Source: Mesorhizobium sp.
GTDB taxonomy: Bacteria; Pseudomonadota; Alphaproteobacteria; Rhizobiales; Rhizobiaceae
DNA length: 12,602 bases
Assembly (NCBI GenBank): GCA_030698645.1
Contig: JAUYMV010000634.1
Location: 1 to 12,602 of the forward strand
Reading direction: 5' to 3'
In this document: piece by piece, positions 6,177 to 12,602 of the stretch
Numbering within the stretch: position 1 is the stretch's first letter
Layout of the letters: each line of letters begins with the position of its first letter
Position numbers and translations under genes: made by a program
The notes under the pieces: generated by a model
Seen by the model: only the letters and a program-made list of their open reading frames with translations
The model's database searches: none
Told to the model about the DNA's origin: nothing

Positions 6177-6455
6177 ATGGACCAGACCTACGGAATCATG
6201 GGCATGCCGGGTGTCGGCTTCTTCGGCATGCTGCTGATCGGCTTCATCGCCGGCTATGTCGCCGAGCGCACCTTCAGCCGCGATCACGGCCTTCTCACCA
6301 ACATCCTGGTCGGCGTGGCCGGCTCGTTCGTCGGCGGCACGCTCGCCGGGGTGCTGAACATCCATTATTACGGCTTCCTCGGGAATCTGGTCGTCGCCAT
6401 CGCGGGCGCCATCATCATCCTGTGGATCTTCGGCCTGTCGAAGCGCAACGCCTGA
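6177..6455 (+). CDS. GlsB/YeaQ/YmgE family small membrane protein
   Basis: 92 residues, three hydrophobic segments (about 12-31, 42-61, 67-87) with the family pattern: [12 protein letters not shown] in the first turn, [16 protein letters not shown] in the middle, and a glycine-rich last helix ([14 protein letters not shown]). This is the 'transglycosylase-associated protein' family, a historical name; the function is unproven and often tied to general stress. ATG 6177 is chosen because the family starts just before the first helix. ATG 6147, in the same frame, would add ten polar residues and has no better ribosome binding site. It lies 76 bases after lpdA and 11 before lipA, whose ribosome binding site overlaps its stop, so it is in the same operon. 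Confidence 0.85.
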   Translation: MDQTYGIMGMPGVGFFGMLLIGFIAGYVAERTFSRDHGLLTNILVGVAGSFVGGTLAGVLNIHYYGFLGNLVVAIAGAIIILWIFGLSKRNA

Positions 6456-6466
6456 GGAAAGCCGGA

Positions 6467-7429
6467 ATGGTCACCGTCATCGACACGATCGCGCGGCCGC
6501 GCCTGCGCCATCCCGAGAAGGCCCACCGGCCCGACCAGGAGGTGCTGCGCAAGCCGGACTGGATCCGCGTCCGCGCGCCGAATTCGCGCGGCTATGCCGA
6601 GACGCGCGAGATCGTGAAGTCGAACAAGCTGGTGACCGTCTGCGAGGAGGCCGGCTGCCCCAATATCGGCGAGTGCTGGGACAAGAAGCACGCCACCTTC
6701 ATGATCATGGGCGAGATCTGCACCCGCGCCTGCGCCTTCTGCAATGTCGCGACCGGCAAGCCGAACGCGCTCGACATGGCCGAACCCGCCAGCGTCGGCC
6801 GCGCGGTGGCGCAGATGGGCCTCAATCATGTGGTGATCACCTCGGTCGACCGCGACGATCTCGACGATGGCGGCGCGGAGCACTTTGCCGCCACCATCCG
6901 CGCGATCCGGCAGGCAGCGCCAGGCACGACCATCGAAATCCTGACACCGGACTTCCTGCGCAAGGAGGGCGCGCTCGAGGTGGTCGTGGCGGCGAAGCCG
7001 GACGTTTTCAACCACAACCTCGAAACGGTGCCGTCGAATTACCTGACGGTGCGGCCGGGCGCGCGCTATTTCCACTCGATCCGGCTGTTGCAGCGCGTGA
7101 AGGAACTCGACCCGACGATCTTCACCAAATCGGGCATCATGGTTGGGCTGGGCGAGGAGCGCCATGAGGTGCTGCAACTGATGGACGATCTGCGGTCGGC
7201 CGATGTCGACTTCATGACGATCGGGCAATATCTGCAGCCGTCGAAGAAGCACCATCCGGTGAGGGCCTTCATCACGCCGGACGAGTTCAAGTCCTACGAG
7301 ACGGTGGCCTATACGAAGGGCTTCCTTCTGGTCGCGGCAAGCCCGCTGACGCGCTCGTCGCATCATGCCGGCGAGGACTTTGCCAGGCTCCGCGACGCGC
7401 GCGCAAAAAGCCTGAGCAAACACTCGTAA
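6467..7429 (+). CDS. lipA: Lipoyl synthase
   Basis: 320 residues, normal length. This radical SAM enzyme inserts two sulfurs into octanoyl groups on lipoyl domains, and so would mature PdhC Lys43 encoded upstream. Both iron-sulfur sites are complete: the auxiliary cluster Cys59/Cys64/Cys70 ([12 protein letters not shown]) and the SAM cluster Cys85/Cys89/Cys92 (CTRACAFC). The conserved C-terminal RSSxHAGEDF (296-305) supplies the serine ligand of the auxiliary cluster. Other family stretches are [19 protein letters not shown] and the ETV-x-LTVRPGA region. The start ATG is preceded by TGAGGA, which joins the GlsB-like stop (6453-6455) to the ribosome binding site. Placement in the PDH operon makes direct functional sense. 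Confidence 0.98.
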   Translation: MVTVIDTIARPRLRHPEKAHRPDQEVLRKPDWIRVRAPNSRGYAETREIVKSNKLVTVCEEAGCPNIGECWDKKHATFMIMGEICTRACAFCNVATGKPNALDMAEPASVGRAVAQMGLNHVVITSVDRDDLDDGGAEHFAATIRAIRQAAPGTTIEILTPDFLRKEGALEVVVAAKPDVFNHNLETVPSNYLTVRPGARYFHSIRLLQRVKELDPTIFTKSGIMVGLGEERHEVLQLMDDLRSADVDFMTIGQYLQPSKKHHPVRAFITPDEFKSYETVAYTKGFLLVAASPLTRSSHHAGEDFARLRDARAKSLSKHS

Positions 7430-7442
7430 AGCCCCAGTATCC

Positions 7443-7910
7443 ATGCCGAAATTCGATTCCGTCCGCCGCGTCCAGCACAGTCCGGAGCAGATGTTCGCGC
7501 TGGTCGCCGACGTCGAACGCTATCCGGAATTCCTGCCGATGTGCGAGGCGCTGACGGTGCGCTCGCGCAAGGAGCGCGACGGGATCGCGGTGCTCGTCGC
7601 CGACATGAGCATCGGCTACAAGGCGATCCGCGAGACCTTTTCCAGCCAGGTGGTGCTGAAGCCCGACGATCTCGCCATCGACGTAAAATATCTCGACGGG
7701 CCGTTCCGCTACCTGGAGAACCGCTGGCGCTTCGTGGCGGCCGGCGACGGCTGCGAGGTGCGCTTCCACATCGACTACGAGTTCAAGAGCCGCATTCTCG
7801 GCGCCGTCATGGGCGCCGTCTTCGACCGCGCCTTCCGGATGTTTTCCAGCGCCTTCGAAACGCGGGCGAACGCGATCTATGGAGCGCCGGGCGCCGTTCA
7901 GCCGGCCTGA
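7443..7910 (+). CDS. RatA/COQ10-like SRPBCC (START-like) protein
   Basis: 155 residues in the polyketide cyclase/SRPBCC fold. Motifs match the RatA/COQ10 group: HSPEQMFALVADVERYPEFL near the start, DGPFRYLENRWRF in the middle, and HIDYEFKSRILGAVMG before the long C-terminal helix (about 119-147). COQ10 proteins bind ubiquinone and help its delivery. In Escherichia coli a relative (RatA) was described as a translation inhibitor, so automatic 'toxin' labels for rhizobial members should be treated with caution; there is no RatB partner next to it. The gene starts 14 bases after lipA, so it is probably the last gene of the PDH transcript. Its last 13 bases overlap the end of the convergent cinA gene. 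The family is sure; a quinone-related role is my preference. Confidence 0.9.
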   Translation: MPKFDSVRRVQHSPEQMFALVADVERYPEFLPMCEALTVRSRKERDGIAVLVADMSIGYKAIRETFSSQVVLKPDDLAIDVKYLDGPFRYLENRWRFVAAGDGCEVRFHIDYEFKSRILGAVMGAVFDRAFRMFSSAFETRANAIYGAPGAVQPA

Positions 7911-8401
7911 GCGTCGTCGTCCAGACCGTCCAGCCCCATCAGCAGGGCGGCGCGGATCGTCTCGCGCCGGATGAAATCCCGTCCGAGATTGATGAACTGA
8001 TGGCGCTCCGCCATCACCGGCTTGCCGGTCCGCGCCATGCCGATCCACACCAGTCCGACGGGCTTTTCCTGCGACCCCCCATCGGGTCCGGCGATGCCGG
8101 TCACCGAAAGCGCGATGCCGGCGCGCGAACGTTCGAGCGCGCCTTCGGCCATTTCGCGCGCCGTCGCCTCCGACACGGCGCCGTACCGCTCCAGCGTGAC
8201 GGCCGAGACGCCGAGCATGTCCTGCTTGGCTTCGTTGGAATAGGTGACGAAGCCGCGGTCGACCACCGCCGACGAGCCCGGAATGTCGGTCAGCGCGGCG
8301 ATGATGCCGCCGCCGGTGCAGGATTCGGCGGTCGCGGCCAGGATGCCGCGGCGCTTGCAGGCCTCCAGGAACCGGTCGGCCAGGCTCGTGATATCGCTCA
8401 T
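7898..8401 (-). CDS. pncC: CinA C-terminal domain protein, probable NMN amidohydrolase
   Basis: 167 residues, the stand-alone CinA C-terminal domain (PncC type), which hydrolyses nicotinamide mononucleotide to nicotinate mononucleotide in the pyridine nucleotide cycle. Visible motifs: [10 protein letters not shown] with the presumed nucleophile Ser27, [10 protein letters not shown] with Lys59, [19 protein letters not shown], and the strand-loop [10 protein letters not shown] followed by [10 protein letters not shown]. No N-terminal molybdopterin-binding-like domain precedes it, so a competence-related CinA role is unlikely. The start overlaps the ispDF stop as ATGA, showing one transcript with ispDF. 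The stop lies inside the convergent RatA-like gene, leaving no space for a terminator between them. Confidence 0.95.
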   Translation of the reverse strand: MSDITSLADRFLEACKRRGILAATAESCTGGGIIAALTDIPGSSAVVDRGFVTYSNEAKQDMLGVSAVTLERYGAVSEATAREMAEGALERSRAGIALSVTGIAGPDGGSQEKPVGLVWIGMARTGKPVMAERHQFINLGRDFIRRETIRAALLMGLDGLDDDAQAG

Positions 8402-9597
8402 TCCGGCACGCCCCCCGGATAGACGACGCTCGCCGTCGCGATCGCCGCGATGCCTTCCCCGCGCCCGATGAAGCCCAGCCGTTCGTTCGTGGTCGCCTTG
8501 ACCGAGACACGCTCCGGCGCGATGCCGAGCATCGCCGAGAGCGCCGCTGTCATCGCCGCGCGGTGCGGGCCGATCTTCGGCGCCTCGCAGATCAGCGTCA
8601 CGTCGGCATTGGCGATGCGGCCGCCCTGCGCGCGCACGATCGTGGCCGCATGTTCGACGAAGAGATGCGAGGCGGCGCCCTTCCATTGCGGATCGGAGGG
8701 CGGGAAATGCGTGCCGATGTCGCCCGCGCCGCAGGTGGCGAGCAGTGCGTCGGTCAGCGCGTGCAGGCCGACATCGGCATCGGAGTGGCCGGACAGTTTT
8801 CGGTCGTGCGCGATTTTCACGCCGCACAGCATGACGGCGTCGCCGTCCTCGAAGGCGTGCACGTCGTAGCCATTGCCGGTGCGGACGTCGGGATAGTCTT
8901 CGCCGGACCTGCCAAGCCGTTGATCCGCCATCAGAATATCCCTTGCCCAGGTGAGTTTGACATTGTCCGGCGAGCCTTCGACGATCTTCACCACCATGCC
9001 GGCCCGCTCCGCGATGGAGGCGTCGTCGGTATAGTCCGTCTTGCCGAGCGTGAAGGCCTTTTCGTGCGCCGCGAGGATCGGCCAGAATGGAAAGCCCTGC
9101 GGCGTCTGCGCGCCGTAGAGACCCGCGCGGTCGACCGTCTCGGCGACTGTCCCATCTTCGCCGCGCTTCAGGGTTTCCGCCACGGGGAGGGCCGGCAGCG
9201 CGGCCTGGCGCGGGCCGACCGCCGCGATCGTGCGGTCGATGGTTGCGGCGTCCACGAAGGGGCGCACCGCATCGTGGATGAGCACGATGTCCGGCGCGCC
9301 GGCGCGAAGCGCCTGCAGGGCGATGCGGGTGGAGTCCTGCCTCGTCGGTCCGCCGTGGACAGTCGTCACGCGGGTCGAGCCGGAGGGAAACGCACGGGAA
9401 AAAAGGTCGTCGTCGTCGGGATGAATCGCCACCACGATGCGATCGACATCGGGGTGCGCGAGGAAAACGTCGAGCGTATGCGCGATCACCGCCTTGCCGC
9501 CGATGCGGCGATATTGCTTCGGCCCATCGGCCAGTCCCGCGCGTTCGCCACGGCCGGCCGCAACGATCACCACCGCCGCTCTTTTTCGCACGTCCAT
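8398..9597 (-). CDS. ispDF: Bifunctional IspD/IspF enzyme of the MEP isoprenoid pathway
   Basis: 399 residues joining two enzymes of non-mevalonate isoprenoid synthesis. Residues 1-230 are IspD (MEP cytidylyltransferase): [35 protein letters not shown], and [14 protein letters not shown]. Residues 240-399 are IspF (MEcPP synthase): GNGYDVHAF with metal ligands Asp245 and His247, [18 protein letters not shown] with His279, [11 protein letters not shown], and [19 protein letters not shown]. The fusion is typical of Alphaproteobacteria and brings together steps that are separated by IspE in the pathway. The ATG at 9597 follows GAGGAG (complement of 9609-9614). The stop overlaps the pncC start. 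Both halves retain their key residues, so both activities should be intact. Confidence 0.97.
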   Translation of the reverse strand: MDVRKRAAVVIVAAGRGERAGLADGPKQYRRIGGKAVIAHTLDVFLAHPDVDRIVVAIHPDDDDLFSRAFPSGSTRVTTVHGGPTRQDSTRIALQALRAGAPDIVLIHDAVRPFVDAATIDRTIAAVGPRQAALPALPVAETLKRGEDGTVAETVDRAGLYGAQTPQGFPFWPILAAHEKAFTLGKTDYTDDASIAERAGMVVKIVEGSPDNVKLTWARDILMADQRLGRSGEDYPDVRTGNGYDVHAFEDGDAVMLCGVKIAHDRKLSGHSDADVGLHALTDALLATCGAGDIGTHFPPSDPQWKGAASHLFVEHAATIVRAQGGRIANADVTLICEAPKIGPHRAAMTAALSAMLGIAPERVSVKATTNERLGFIGRGEGIAAIATASVVYPGGVPE

Positions 9598-9739
9598 GCC
9601 GTCAAGGGCTCCTCTTTGCTGGCAAAAACGGATAGAGCAGGCGGGCCCCCATGACCAGCGCAAAGGCCTGCCATGCGTACATGACGGCACTTGCCCGTTG
9701 CGCGCTGTGCGGAAAATGTCTAGAGACTGGGCAACATGA
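9598..9739. promoter_or_regulatory. Divergent intergenic region between ispDF and dusB
   Basis: These 142 bases separate leftward ispDF-pncC from rightward dusB-ntrB-ntrC and must hold promoters for both unless transcription enters from outside. The dusB side has TTGCCC (9691-9696) but only a poor -10 match (AAATGT, 9714-9719), so I do not claim an exact promoter. The ispDF ribosome binding site GAGGAG lies at 9609-9614 on the minus strand. In several rhizobia the nifR3-ntrBC promoter is a known regulatory point, including NtrC autorepression, but I see no clear NtrC operator here. Confidence 0.5.
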
Positions 9740-10777
9740 ATGAATGCCCGGTTTTTGTGCATGCCTATTCCTGAACTCCTCGGTGAACCCCTGCACATCG
9801 GCGGCGTGCGCCTGCGCAACCGCGTCTTCCTGGCGCCGCTTTCGGGCATCACCGACCGCCCGTTTCGCGACCGCGCCTACGCGCATGGCGCCGGCCTGGT
9901 GGTGTCCGAGATGGTGGCCAGCAACGAACTGGCCAAGGGCAGCGCCGAATCGGCGCGCCGCATCCGCCAGGCCGGCAACGGGCCGCACATGGTCCAACTC
10001 GCCGGGCGAGACGCCCGTTGGATGGCCGAGGGCGCCCGTATCGCGGCGGGCGAGGGCGCCGACATCATCGACATCAACATGGGCTGTCCGGCCAAGAAGG
10101 TGACGGGCGGCTATTGCGGCTCCGCGCTGATGCGCGAACCCGACCACGCCGTGCGCCTGATCGAAGCGGTGGTCGGCGCGGTCGACGTGCCGGTGACCGT
10201 CAAGATGCGCCTCGGCTGGGACGACACGTCGCTGAATGCGCCGGAACTGGCGCGTCGCGCCGAACAGGCCGGGGTCCGCATGGTCACGGTGCACGGCCGC
10301 ACGCGCTGCCAGTTCTACGCCGGCAAGGCCGACTGGCTGGCCATCGCAGCCGTCAGGGCGGCGATCTCGGTCCCGCTCGTCGCCAACGGCGACGGACGTT
10401 CGGCGCATGATGCCGCCGCGATGCTTGCCCGTTCCGGCGCCGACGCCGTCATGATCGGTCGCGGGCATTACGGCGCGCCGTGGCTCGCGGGCGAGATCGC
10501 GGGCCAGGATGGCGAGCCGGCGCCCGATTCGCCCGACACGCTCGCCGCCTATGTCGTCGCCCACTACCAGGACATGCTGTCCTTCTATGGCCGCGAGCCG
10601 GGCCTGCGCCAGGCGCGCAAGCATCTCGGCTGGTATCTCGACCGCCATGCCCCCGAAACGCCGGACGCGCTGCGCGCCGCGGTGATGACCGGCACCGACC
10701 CGGTCTTGGTGACCCAGGCCCTGCTCGCCGCCTTCTCCGGCGACCATGCCGCATCCGACGAGGCGGTCGCCGCATGA
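9740..10777 (+). CDS. dusB: tRNA-dihydrouridine synthase DusB (NifR3)
   Basis: 345 residues from ATG 9740 (338 from ATG 9761). This FMN enzyme reduces uridines in tRNA to dihydrouridine. Visible motifs: [15 protein letters not shown] at the barrel start, [20 protein letters not shown] with catalytic Cys116, [27 protein letters not shown], and the FMN-phosphate loops VANGDGRS and [11 protein letters not shown]. The start is uncertain: 9740 has only GGG about eight bases upstream, and 9761 has no clear ribosome binding site but fits the family's shorter N-terminus. The gene overlaps ntrB as ATGA at its end. It was first named nifR3 in purple bacteria and rhizobia because it precedes ntrBC; its tRNA role was recognised later. 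Confidence 0.95.
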   Translation: MNARFLCMPIPELLGEPLHIGGVRLRNRVFLAPLSGITDRPFRDRAYAHGAGLVVSEMVASNELAKGSAESARRIRQAGNGPHMVQLAGRDARWMAEGARIAAGEGADIIDINMGCPAKKVTGGYCGSALMREPDHAVRLIEAVVGAVDVPVTVKMRLGWDDTSLNAPELARRAEQAGVRMVTVHGRTRCQFYAGKADWLAIAAVRAAISVPLVANGDGRSAHDAAAMLARSGADAVMIGRGHYGAPWLAGEIAGQDGEPAPDSPDTLAAYVVAHYQDMLSFYGREPGLRQARKHLGWYLDRHAPETPDALRAAVMTGTDPVLVTQALLAAFSGDHAASDEAVAA

Positions 10778-11919
10778 GCGTTCAACCGTCGATCCGCAAG
10801 CAGTCGGCGGACGCGGCGCAGATCGTGCTCAACACGATCCGTCATCCCGTTGTTATGATAGGCCCCGATGGTCACATCACCTTCGCCAACGCCGATGCGG
10901 AGGATTTCTTCAAGTCGAGCGCGGTGATCCTCGCGCGCAACACGCTTGACCATTTCGTGCCATTTGGAAGCCCGCTCCTGACACTGGTCGATCAGGTCCG
11001 CGAGCGCCGCGCGCCCGTCAACGAATACCGCGTCGACATATCCTCGCCGCGCATCGGCATGGACAAGATCGTCGACATCTATGTGGCGCCGGTGGTGGAA
11101 ATGCCGGGCTCGGTCGTCGTGATGCTGCAGGAACGCTCGATGGCCGAGAAGATCGACCGGCAGATGACGCATCGCGGCGCGGCGCGCTCTGTCACCGGAC
11201 TTGCAGCCATGCTGGCGCACGAGATCAAGAACCCGCTGTCGGGCATCCGCGGCGCCGCCCAGCTTCTCGAAAGCGTGGTGCCCGACGAAGACCGGCAGTT
11301 GACCCGGCTGATCACCGAGGAGACCGACCGCATCGTCTCGCTCGTCGACCGCATGGAGATATTCTCCGACGAGCGGCCGATCGAACGCTATCCAGTCAAC
11401 ATCCACGTCGTGCTCGACCGCGTGAAGGCGATCGCCCGCAACGGTTTTGCCAGCCGCATCCGCATCGTCGAGGAATACGACCCCAGCCTGCCGCCGGTTT
11501 TCGCCAACCGCGACCAACTCGTCCAGGTCTTCCTCAATCTGGTCAAGAACGCGGCCGAGGCGATCGGCAACGATCCGGGCGGCGAGATCAAGCTGTCGAC
11601 GGCATTCCGGCCCGGCATCCGCCTGTCGGTTCCCGGCACGTCGGACCGCGTCTCGCTTCCACTCGAATTCTGCGTTCAGGACAATGGCTCGGGCGTCGCG
11701 GAAGACATCCTGCCGATCCTGTTCGACCCCTTCATCACCACCAAGCAGAACGGCTCCGGCCTCGGTCTCGCGCTGGTTGCAAAAATAGTCGGCGAGCATG
11801 GCGGCATCATCGAATGCGAGTCATCGCCGCGCGGCACGACATTCCGGATTCTGATGCCGGCCTGGAAGGAAGGCTCCCTTCCCCTCGGATACGACCCGGA
11901 CGGAGGTTTTGGACGATGA
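10774..11919 (+). CDS. ntrB: Nitrogen regulation sensor histidine kinase NtrB
   Basis: 381 residues, cytoplasmic, no membrane segments. It phosphorylates or dephosphorylates NtrC according to nitrogen status, signalled by PII proteins. Residues about 15-118 form the N-terminal PAS domain ([20 protein letters not shown]). The dimerisation and phosphoacceptor helix has His149 in [20 protein letters not shown]. The ATP-binding domain shows the N box [10 protein letters not shown] (Asn259), the G1 box DNGSG (303-307) and the G2 box GSGLGLA (327-333), followed by a typical short C-terminal tail. The ATG overlaps the dusB stop and the stop overlaps the ntrC start, both as ATGA, so the three genes are translationally coupled. 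All key residues are intact. Confidence 0.97.
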   Translation: MSVQPSIRKQSADAAQIVLNTIRHPVVMIGPDGHITFANADAEDFFKSSAVILARNTLDHFVPFGSPLLTLVDQVRERRAPVNEYRVDISSPRIGMDKIVDIYVAPVVEMPGSVVVMLQERSMAEKIDRQMTHRGAARSVTGLAAMLAHEIKNPLSGIRGAAQLLESVVPDEDRQLTRLITEETDRIVSLVDRMEIFSDERPIERYPVNIHVVLDRVKAIARNGFASRIRIVEEYDPSLPPVFANRDQLVQVFLNLVKNAAEAIGNDPGGEIKLSTAFRPGIRLSVPGTSDRVSLPLEFCVQDNGSGVAEDILPILFDPFITTKQNGSGLGLALVAKIVGEHGGIIECESSPRGTTFRILMPAWKEGSLPLGYDPDGGFGR

Positions 11920-12602
11920 CGACACGCGGGAACATCCTGGTCGCGGACGACGACGCTGCCATTCGCACCGTCCTCAGCCAGGCGCTGTCCAGGGTCGGGC
12001 ATGAGGTGCGCGTCACCTCGAACGCCGCGACGCTGTGGCGCTGGGTGTCGGCCGGCGAGGGCGACCTGGTCATCACCGACGTCGTCATGCCGGACGAGAA
12101 CGCCTTCGACATGCTGCCACGCATCAAGAAGGCGCGCCCCGATCTGCCGGTCATCGTGATGAGCGCGCAGAACACCTTCATGACGGCGATCCGCGCCTCC
12201 GAGAAGGGCGCCTACGAATACCTGCCGAAGCCTTTCGACCTGACCGAACTGCTCAACATCGTCAATCGCGCGCTGTCGGAGCCGAAGCGGGCCCCGCAAG
12301 TAGAGCGGCCGGAGGACCAGCCCGAATCGATGCCGCTGGTCGGCCGCTCGGCCGCCATGCAGGACATCTACCGCATGCTGGCGCGCATGATGCAGACCGA
12401 TCTCACCGTGATGATCTCGGGCGAGTCCGGCACCGGCAAGGAACTGGTGGCGCGCGCGCTGCACGAATATGGCCGCCGCCGCAACGGACCGTTCGTCGCC
12501 ATCAACATGGCCGCCATCCCGCGCGACCTGATCGAGTCGGAACTGTTCGGCCACGAGAAGGGCGCCTTCACCGGGGCGCAGAACCGCTCGACCGGCCGTT
12601 TC
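11916..12602 (+). CDS. ntrC: Nitrogen regulation response regulator NtrC, 5' part
   Basis: The first 229 codons are present; the frame is open to the window end, so the gene is cut by the window, not broken. The receiver domain (1-120) has the acidic pocket Asp11-Asp13, the phosphorylation site Asp55 (LVITDVVMP), Ser83 and Lys105 (YLPKPFD). After a linker, the sigma-54-interacting AAA+ domain begins at about 140 ([15 protein letters not shown]) with Walker A GESGTGKE (169-176) and the sigma-54 contact loop GAFTGA (216-221). The rest of the ATPase and the Fis-type DNA-binding domain lie beyond position 12602. NtrC, phosphorylated by NtrB, activates sigma-54 promoters of nitrogen-assimilation genes. 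The ATG overlaps the ntrB stop (ATGA). Confidence 0.97.
   Translation, partial: MTTRGNILVADDDAAIRTVLSQALSRVGHEVRVTSNAATLWRWVSAGEGDLVITDVVMPDENAFDMLPRIKKARPDLPVIVMSAQNTFMTAIRASEKGAYEYLPKPFDLTELLNIVNRALSEPKRAPQVERPEDQPESMPLVGRSAAMQDIYRMLARMMQTDLTVMISGESGTGKELVARALHEYGRRRNGPFVAINMAAIPRDLIESELFGHEKGAFTGAQNRSTGRF

Noticed and set aside
7443..7910. RatA-type toxin of a toxin-antitoxin pair
   Set aside because: The sequence fits RatA/COQ10 SRPBCC proteins, but no RatB-like partner is adjacent and the neighbours are metabolic, so a toxin-antitoxin system is not supported.
9691..9719. Sigma-70 promoter for dusB
   Set aside because: TTGCCC is a fair -35, but the matching -10 (AAATGT) is poor, so I list only the region and not an exact promoter.

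Overview
The window is a GC-rich chromosomal segment of an alphaproteobacterium, most likely Hyphomicrobiales (Rhizobiales) and Mesorhizobium-like. The evidence is the fused ispDF gene, the nifR3(dusB)-ntrB-ntrC operon, and the gene order lpdA - GlsB-like - lipA - RatA-like / cinA - ispDF / dusB - ntrB - ntrC, which I recall from that order. The species cannot be fixed from sequence alone.

Left part, 1-7910, all plus strand: a pyruvate dehydrogenase (PDH) and lipoate operon. The last codons of a probable pdhB (1-26) are followed by an AT-rich gene for a small exported protein (36-485), a Uma2-family nuclease-like gene (536-1150) whose stop abuts the next start, and pdhC (E2, 1151-2599). Next come two small membrane proteins (HdeD/DUF308 and an unassigned four-helix protein), an SGNH esterase/acyltransferase resembling mycobacterial AcT, a second AT-rich islet with a YbjQ-like small protein on a TTG start (4347-4625), lpdA (E3, GTG start at 4640), a GlsB-like membrane protein, lipA and a RatA/COQ10-like SRPBCC protein. 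LipA makes the lipoyl group carried on PdhC Lys43, and LpdA reoxidises it, so the core genes form one biochemical unit. The other genes are passengers or accessories.

Middle part, 7898-9597, minus strand: pncC (stand-alone CinA C-terminal domain) and ispDF, joined by an ATGA overlap. The cinA and RatA-like genes converge and overlap by 13 bp at their ends.

Right part, 9740-12602, plus strand: dusB (nifR3), ntrB and the 5' two-thirds of ntrC, each junction an ATGA overlap. These are the nitrogen two-component regulators. The 9598-9739 gap is the only divergent intergenic region and should hold promoters for both sides.

The most unusual signal is inside pdhC. A ~119-bp interrupted inverted repeat (1507-1625), built like the palindromic intergenic mosaic elements of rhizobia, lies in frame in the linker between the lipoyl and E1/E3-binding domains and is translated as about 40 residues. 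I found no CRISPR array, tRNA, rRNA, insertion sequence, or complete undescribed multi-gene system. The two AT-rich islets in the PDH operon are the best places for poorly described genes.
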